Below are positions 58,031 to 64,000 of a DNA stretch of 64,000 nucleotides, piece by piece (position 1 is the first letter of the stretch; the number at the start of each line of letters is the position of its first letter). Both the position numbers and the translations under genes were made by a program. A model generated the notes under the pieces. That model searched no databases. It was not told the DNA's origin and saw only the letters and a list, made by a program, of their open reading frames with translations. The stretch is from CAZIOH01 sp964540815. GTDB lineage: Bacteria > Myxococcota_A > Polyangia > Fen-1088. The stretch lies in contig CAZIOH010000017.1 in the NCBI GenBank assembly GCA_964540815.1, positions 22,073-86,072 on the forward strand, written 5' to 3'.

Positions 58031-59223
58031 CGCCCGACGTACCAGGGAGACGCGTGTGTGATCTCGCGGTCGGCCGTCGTCGCGGGCCCCTGTCGCTCGC
58101 CGAGCGGCAGCGGCAACGCCGGTACGACGAGCACCTGGCGTCGTGTGACGACTGTCGGGCCATGGCGCGCCTGAATGCCGCAGTGGATCCGCTGGGAGAT
58201 GTCCGGTCGGGAGACGAGGCGGTGGTGGCGGCCGCAGCCGACCTCGCCCTGTCGCGCCTCGGCCGTGTCGAGGCGGTGGGGCGGCGCCGTGCGCTGCCGG
58301 GGCTGATGGTCGTCGTGTTGATGCTGATGGGCACCAGCGCCGGCGCTGGCGTCGTGGTGGCGAGACGGCAGCTGGTTCGGCTCGCGTCAACCGTCGCCGA
58401 GACGCTGTTTCCGGCCCGACGCCCCTTGCGCCGAGAGCGGAGGGTGGCGCCGCGGGGCCATTCGTCGAACCTGGCGCCGAGGGGGGTCGCGCCGGTGGCC
58501 CAGGATCCCACCGCGGACCCCGCGTCGGCGTCGGCGTCGGCGTCGGCGCCCGAGCTGCCCGTGATGGTGGCGGCGCCGGCCACGGCCCCGGCGCCGGTTG
58601 CGCTCCCCGCCCCGCCGGTGGCGGTCGCCGTCGCGGTCGCCGAACCACGGCGTCTGCGGCGGCCCGAAGTCCCGGCTCCGCGATCCGCCGACCCATCGGT
58701 TGGTCCAAAGCAAGTGATTGCAACCGAGCCTTCCGAGCCTTCCGCCTTGAACGAGGTTCCCGTTTCCGTGGAGGGTCGGACGTGGCCGGGCGGGTCGGCG
58801 CCGGCGCAGGGGCATGGACGATCGTTCGCTGCTCGGCCCTCGCCACCGCCGACCGCGGGGGCTTTGCTGGCGAGTGGCACGGCGGCCCGGGCGCGCGGAG
58901 ATCGCGCCGCGGCCGTGGCGTTCTTTCGACAATTGCAGATCGCGTATCCGGGCGCGAAGGAGTCCGAGGTGGCCCTGGTCTCCTCGGGGCAGCTGCTGCT
59001 GGACGGGGGCGACTTCAGCGGCGCGCTGGCGGCGTTCCGCGCCTACCGCGTGCGCGCGCCGGCCGGACCGCTGGTCGAGGAAGCGCTGGACGGTGCGGCG
59101 CGGGCCCTCGATGGCCTCGGCCGCCCGAGCGAGGAGCGCGCCGTCTGGCGGGAGATGGTCGCCCGCTTCCCGGGATCTGCCTACTTGCCGCGGGCCACCC
59201 GGCGTCTCCGTGTCCTTCGGTGA
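58027..59223 (+). CDS. Anti-sigma factor (ZAS motif) fused to TPR-like periplasmic domain
   Basis: A 398-residue protein from TTG 58027 overlapping the sigma stop. The N-terminal zinc-binding anti-sigma motif is RYDEHLASCDDC (H-x3-C-x2-C). A membrane helix (LPGLMVVVLMLMGTSAGAGVVVA) follows at about 90-115, then a long Pro/Ala linker with ASASASASA and VAVAVAVAE runs. The last 120 residues are TPR-like (AVAFFRQLQIAYPGAKESEVAL, EEALDGAARALDGLG). It should hold the sigma at the membrane and release it on an envelope signal read by the repeats. Confidence 0.85.
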   Translation: MTPDVPGRRVCDLAVGRRRGPLSLAERQRQRRYDEHLASCDDCRAMARLNAAVDPLGDVRSGDEAVVAAAADLALSRLGRVEAVGRRRALPGLMVVVLMLMGTSAGAGVVVARRQLVRLASTVAETLFPARRPLRRERRVAPRGHSSNLAPRGVAPVAQDPTADPASASASASAPELPVMVAAPATAPAPVALPAPPVAVAVAVAEPRRLRRPEVPAPRSADPSVGPKQVIATEPSEPSALNEVPVSVEGRTWPGGSAPAQGHGRSFAARPSPPPTAGALLASGTAARARGDRAAAVAFFRQLQIAYPGAKESEVALVSSGQLLLDGGDFSGALAAFRAYRVRAPAGPLVEEALDGAARALDGLGRPSEERAVWREMVARFPGSAYLPRATRRLRVLR

Positions 59224-60329
59224 CCTCCTCGCGCCGTCCCGCGCCCTCACGCCGCAAGCGCCCGCGCCTGTTGGTGATCTCGTCCCTGTCGGGCCTGCTT
59301 TGGGCCTGGGGCCTCGGGGCCGCGCACGGCCAGGTCCCGCCAGCGCCGCGGACGACCGTTGTCGTCACTCTCCTCGGTGAGCGCGCCGATTCCTGGCGGA
59401 TGGAGGAGGCGGTCGAGACCCTGCTCGGTCTCGAGGGCATCGCGGTGGAATGGCGGCGATCGCGGGTTGCCCCGTCCCCGGGCGATCTGGTCGACGATCG
59501 CGTGCCAGGAATCCCGGCTCGGCGCGTGCTCGTCGACCTGCGAGATTCATCCACCGTGACTCTTCGCTGGTTGCCGACCGGGGACACGGCGCCCGCCGCC
59601 CGGATTGTCGCGGCGGAGACCTTCGACGAGGCCAGCTGCGAGGCGATCGCCCAGATTCTTCGTTCCGTCCTGCTGGCGCCCCCGGACAGCCCTCCATCCG
59701 CGGTCCCGATCGCGGCTGCGACTGCCCGCTCTTTCGCTTCGCCCGCACCCTCGTCCGTCTTGCCGCCCGCGGATCGTGAACGAAGGCTCGATCTGAGGTT
59801 TGGTTACGTTGCGACGGGGGAAGGGGGCGACGCGGTATTTCTGGCGGGTCCAACCCTGGCTTGTTCCTGGGCGGTCAGGGGGAAGAGGCAGGGAGGATCC
59901 CCCACCGTGGGTCTGTCGGTGACGCGCGCGTCTGGCATCTTCGCCGACGCGGCGGCTCCGGCGGACGCGGCGGTCGTCATCTGGTCCTTGCTTGCCGGGG
60001 TTGGATGGGAGCACGCGTGGGCGGACACCTGGTGGTTGGCGTTCGAAGCGAACCTCGGGCCCGACTGGATCGAGGTCACGCCGCGCGCGAACGGCGGCTC
60101 GACCGGTCTTCAGCTGGCGTCCCCGCAAAGGGTGCTCCGGATTGCGGTGGCGCCCGTGATGAGGGGGGAGGTGAGGCTGTCTGGTCCCCTGGTCCTTTTT
60201 CTTCAGGCCGAGGCCAACCTGACGCCCGGAGCCCGGGTTGATGTCACGGCCGCCGACAGCAGCCGCAGCTCCCTGATCGAAGGTCGAATGATGCTGGGTG
60301 GCGCCATCGGCGCGGCACTCCGATGGTGA
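59220..60329 (+). CDS. Secreted protein, possible outer-membrane beta-barrel
   Basis: A 369-residue protein starting at GTG 59220 in the anti-sigma stop. A signal peptide (ISSLSGLLWAWGLGAAHG) leads to an alpha/beta-like first half (VVVTLLGERADSWRMEEAVETLLGLEG, FDEASCEAIAQILRSVL). The second half has alternating strands (LDLRFGYVATGEGGDAVFLAGPTLACSW, LVLFLQAEANLTPGARVDV, final GGAIGAALRW ending in Trp) resembling an outer-membrane barrel. Third gene of a sigma operon; it may sense or execute the envelope response. Family not recognised. Confidence 0.72.
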   Translation: MTSSRRPAPSRRKRPRLLVISSLSGLLWAWGLGAAHGQVPPAPRTTVVVTLLGERADSWRMEEAVETLLGLEGIAVEWRRSRVAPSPGDLVDDRVPGIPARRVLVDLRDSSTVTLRWLPTGDTAPAARIVAAETFDEASCEAIAQILRSVLLAPPDSPPSAVPIAAATARSFASPAPSSVLPPADRERRLDLRFGYVATGEGGDAVFLAGPTLACSWAVRGKRQGGSPTVGLSVTRASGIFADAAAPADAAVVIWSLLAGVGWEHAWADTWWLAFEANLGPDWIEVTPRANGGSTGLQLASPQRVLRIAVAPVMRGEVRLSGPLVLFLQAEANLTPGARVDVTAADSSRSSLIEGRMMLGGAIGAALRW

Positions 60330-60345
60330 GTCCCCGGGTGGCTTG

Positions 60346-61281
60346 CTAGAAGTGCATGACCATGCCCGCCGAGGCGCCGTCGAGGCGCGGGCTCGGGGCG
60401 AACAGGAAGGACAGGCTGTTCTCGGGTGACTCGGGTTGCTTCTCGGCGTTGCGGGCCTGGTAGGCCGGATAGCCGATGATGGCGGCGGTGATGAGGCCGA
60501 CCCCGCCGATGACCAGGCAGGCGTTGGCCAGCAGCGCGTAGCGGTTGCCCTTGTTGGCCAGATCGTCGAGCTGCGACTGCGGGGCCCCGCTCGACGACTT
60601 GTTGTTGTAGTCCGACTGGGTCGAGTGGGTGAGGTAGCCGAACACCCCGCCTCCGACCGCCATCACGGCCACCGAGCTGATGCCGAGGATCTTGGCCGTG
60701 CGCCAGCGCCTCTCGGCCTGGGCCGCTGGCATGAGCTTGGACTTGGCGCCGGCGGCGGTGGCGTCGCCAGGCGCGAGCTCGATGGTCACCTCCTCGTCGG
60801 AGGCCACCGAGACCGGCTTGGTCACGCTCCGCCCGTCGGGGAAGATCCCCTCGACGATGTAGTCGCCCGGGGGCATCTTGTTGATGGTGCGGGGGGCGAC
60901 GCCGAAGTAGCGGCCCTCGAGGTAAACCTTGACCTTCTCCTTGGCCGGGGCGCTCACGACGATCCGACCCTTGCCGGAGCGCGCCCCCGAGAAGGTGACG
61001 TTCCCCTTCTCGTCGGACTGCGGAGCTTCCTGGTTCTCGTCGACCACCGGCTTCGGGCGCTCCTGGTCGGCCGCCTGCGCCGCGCCCTCGGCGGGCTTCT
61101 TCTCGCCCGCCTCGGTGGCCGGGGTGGCGTCGGTGCCGGTTTCGGTGGTCGCCGTCGCCGCCGGAGCGGCCGGCGCTGCCTTCTTCTTCTTGCTCCTGGC
61201 AAAGGCGGTCGTGCTGCCGGCCATCAGGGTGGCCGCGACGAGGCAGACCACGAGTCGCGAGCGGGACACGGATTGCGCCAT
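60346..61281 (-). CDS. PEGA-domain membrane protein
   Basis: A 311-residue protein. ATG 61281 follows GAGGA by 9 nt. A signal peptide (LVVCLVAATLMAGSTTAFA) precedes an Ala/Glu/Lys linker. A PEGA domain follows (IVVSAPAKEKVKVYLEGRYFGVAPRTINKMPPGDYIVEG), then two membrane helices (AKILGISSVAVMAVGGGVFGYL and ANACLVIGGVGLITAAIIGYPA). PEGA proteins are abundant in myxobacteria and are thought to bind surface or cell-wall components. Confidence 0.85.
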   Translation of the reverse strand: MAQSVSRSRLVVCLVAATLMAGSTTAFARSKKKKAAPAAPAATATTETGTDATPATEAGEKKPAEGAAQAADQERPKPVVDENQEAPQSDEKGNVTFSGARSGKGRIVVSAPAKEKVKVYLEGRYFGVAPRTINKMPPGDYIVEGIFPDGRSVTKPVSVASDEEVTIELAPGDATAAGAKSKLMPAAQAERRWRTAKILGISSVAVMAVGGGVFGYLTHSTQSDYNNKSSSGAPQSQLDDLANKGNRYALLANACLVIGGVGLITAAIIGYPAYQARNAEKQPESPENSLSFLFAPSPRLDGASAGMVMHF

Positions 61282-61419
61282 GAGATCGAATCCTCGATTG
61301 TGCGGGAGTGGGGGAACGCCACGTGCGACAGAGCATCGCACCGGCCAGCGAGTCGCCAATCGCCCATCGGATGAGAAGCGACCCGACTTCATGCAAGGCG
61401 CCAACCTGGCAGGGGGCAA

Positions 61420-61449
61420 ACCATACTGATCTCCGGAGTCCAGCGTCAA
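61420..61449 (-). promoter_or_regulatory. Candidate sigma-70 promoter of the PEGA gene
   Basis: On the minus strand TTGACG (61449-61444) and TATGGT (61425-61420) are 18 nt apart. The predicted start near 61413 leaves a leader of about 130 nt. This is the best -35/-10 pair seen in the window. Confidence 0.55.
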
Positions 61450-61480
61450 CCTCGATCGACGCCACCCGGGGCCGGCTGTT

Positions 61481-64000
<2,520 letters not shown>

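Overview
The window reads as chromosomal DNA of a high-GC deltaproteobacterium-like organism, most likely a myxobacterium (Myxococcota, perhaps Polyangia). The signs are very high GC with NNC/NNG codon use, many lipoproteins with Gly/Ala-rich linkers, a Cys-rich surface-type domain behind a Gly-rich stalk, a TPR-CHAT protein, a PEGA-domain protein, sigma-54 activators and ECF sigma operons. I see no integrase, transposase, phage gene, CRISPR array, rRNA or tRNA. One 100-N assembly gap (12473-12572) cuts a gene.

Layout. 1-1862: two secreted proteins of unknown function. 2017-7428: a signal-peptide TPR-CHAT protease, a Gly-rich lipoprotein with a Cys-rich head, and a subtilisin-type lipoprotein protease facing them. 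7574-16133 (minus): YncE-propeller/phosphoesterase, universal stress protein, a large AsmA/DUF748 protein across the gap, and a DODA-type extradiol dioxygenase. 16275-21472: a trans-sulfuration PLP enzyme, a three-haem cytochrome c, an amino-acid ABC ATPase and a fused binding-protein/permease. 21630-25991: a DUF255 thioredoxin-fold protein, a PlsC acyltransferase and a small protein coupled to it.

26117-36730 is the centrepiece: a divergent sigma-54 activator and a nine-gene Nit1C (nitrilase/radical SAM, MSMEG_0565-0572 / Sll0783-0787) operon, most genes joined by overlapping stop/start codons. The gap between them holds a near-consensus sigma-54 promoter and, about 150-200 bp upstream, repeated sites that could be the enhancer. 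Nit1C has been linked to cyanide assimilation and nitrogen starvation; its product is not known to me.

36786-49432: cupredoxin, Ppx/GppA-HD phosphatase, SpoIVB-type S55 peptidase, a small lipoprotein, argC-argB, a DUF502 membrane protein, TlpA-like thioredoxin, MBL hydrolase, EamA transporter and UvrC (with an unusual repeat-built insertion). 49577-53517: FtsK and LolA. 53531-57278: a lipoprotein, a VanY-type M15 peptidase and a beta-propeller lipoprotein. The propeller gene is divergent from an ECF sigma / anti-sigma-TPR / outer-membrane-type operon (57386-60329), and both sides carry the same 34-nt promoter-like element in inverted orientation. 60346-64000: a PEGA protein and the C-terminal part of an Lhr-type helicase that runs off the right edge.

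Cell-envelope functions dominate (lipoproteins, proteases, LolA, AsmA, PlsC, VanY, DUF502). The two stretches most worth study are the exported CHAT/subtilase group and the sigma-54-controlled Nit1C operon.
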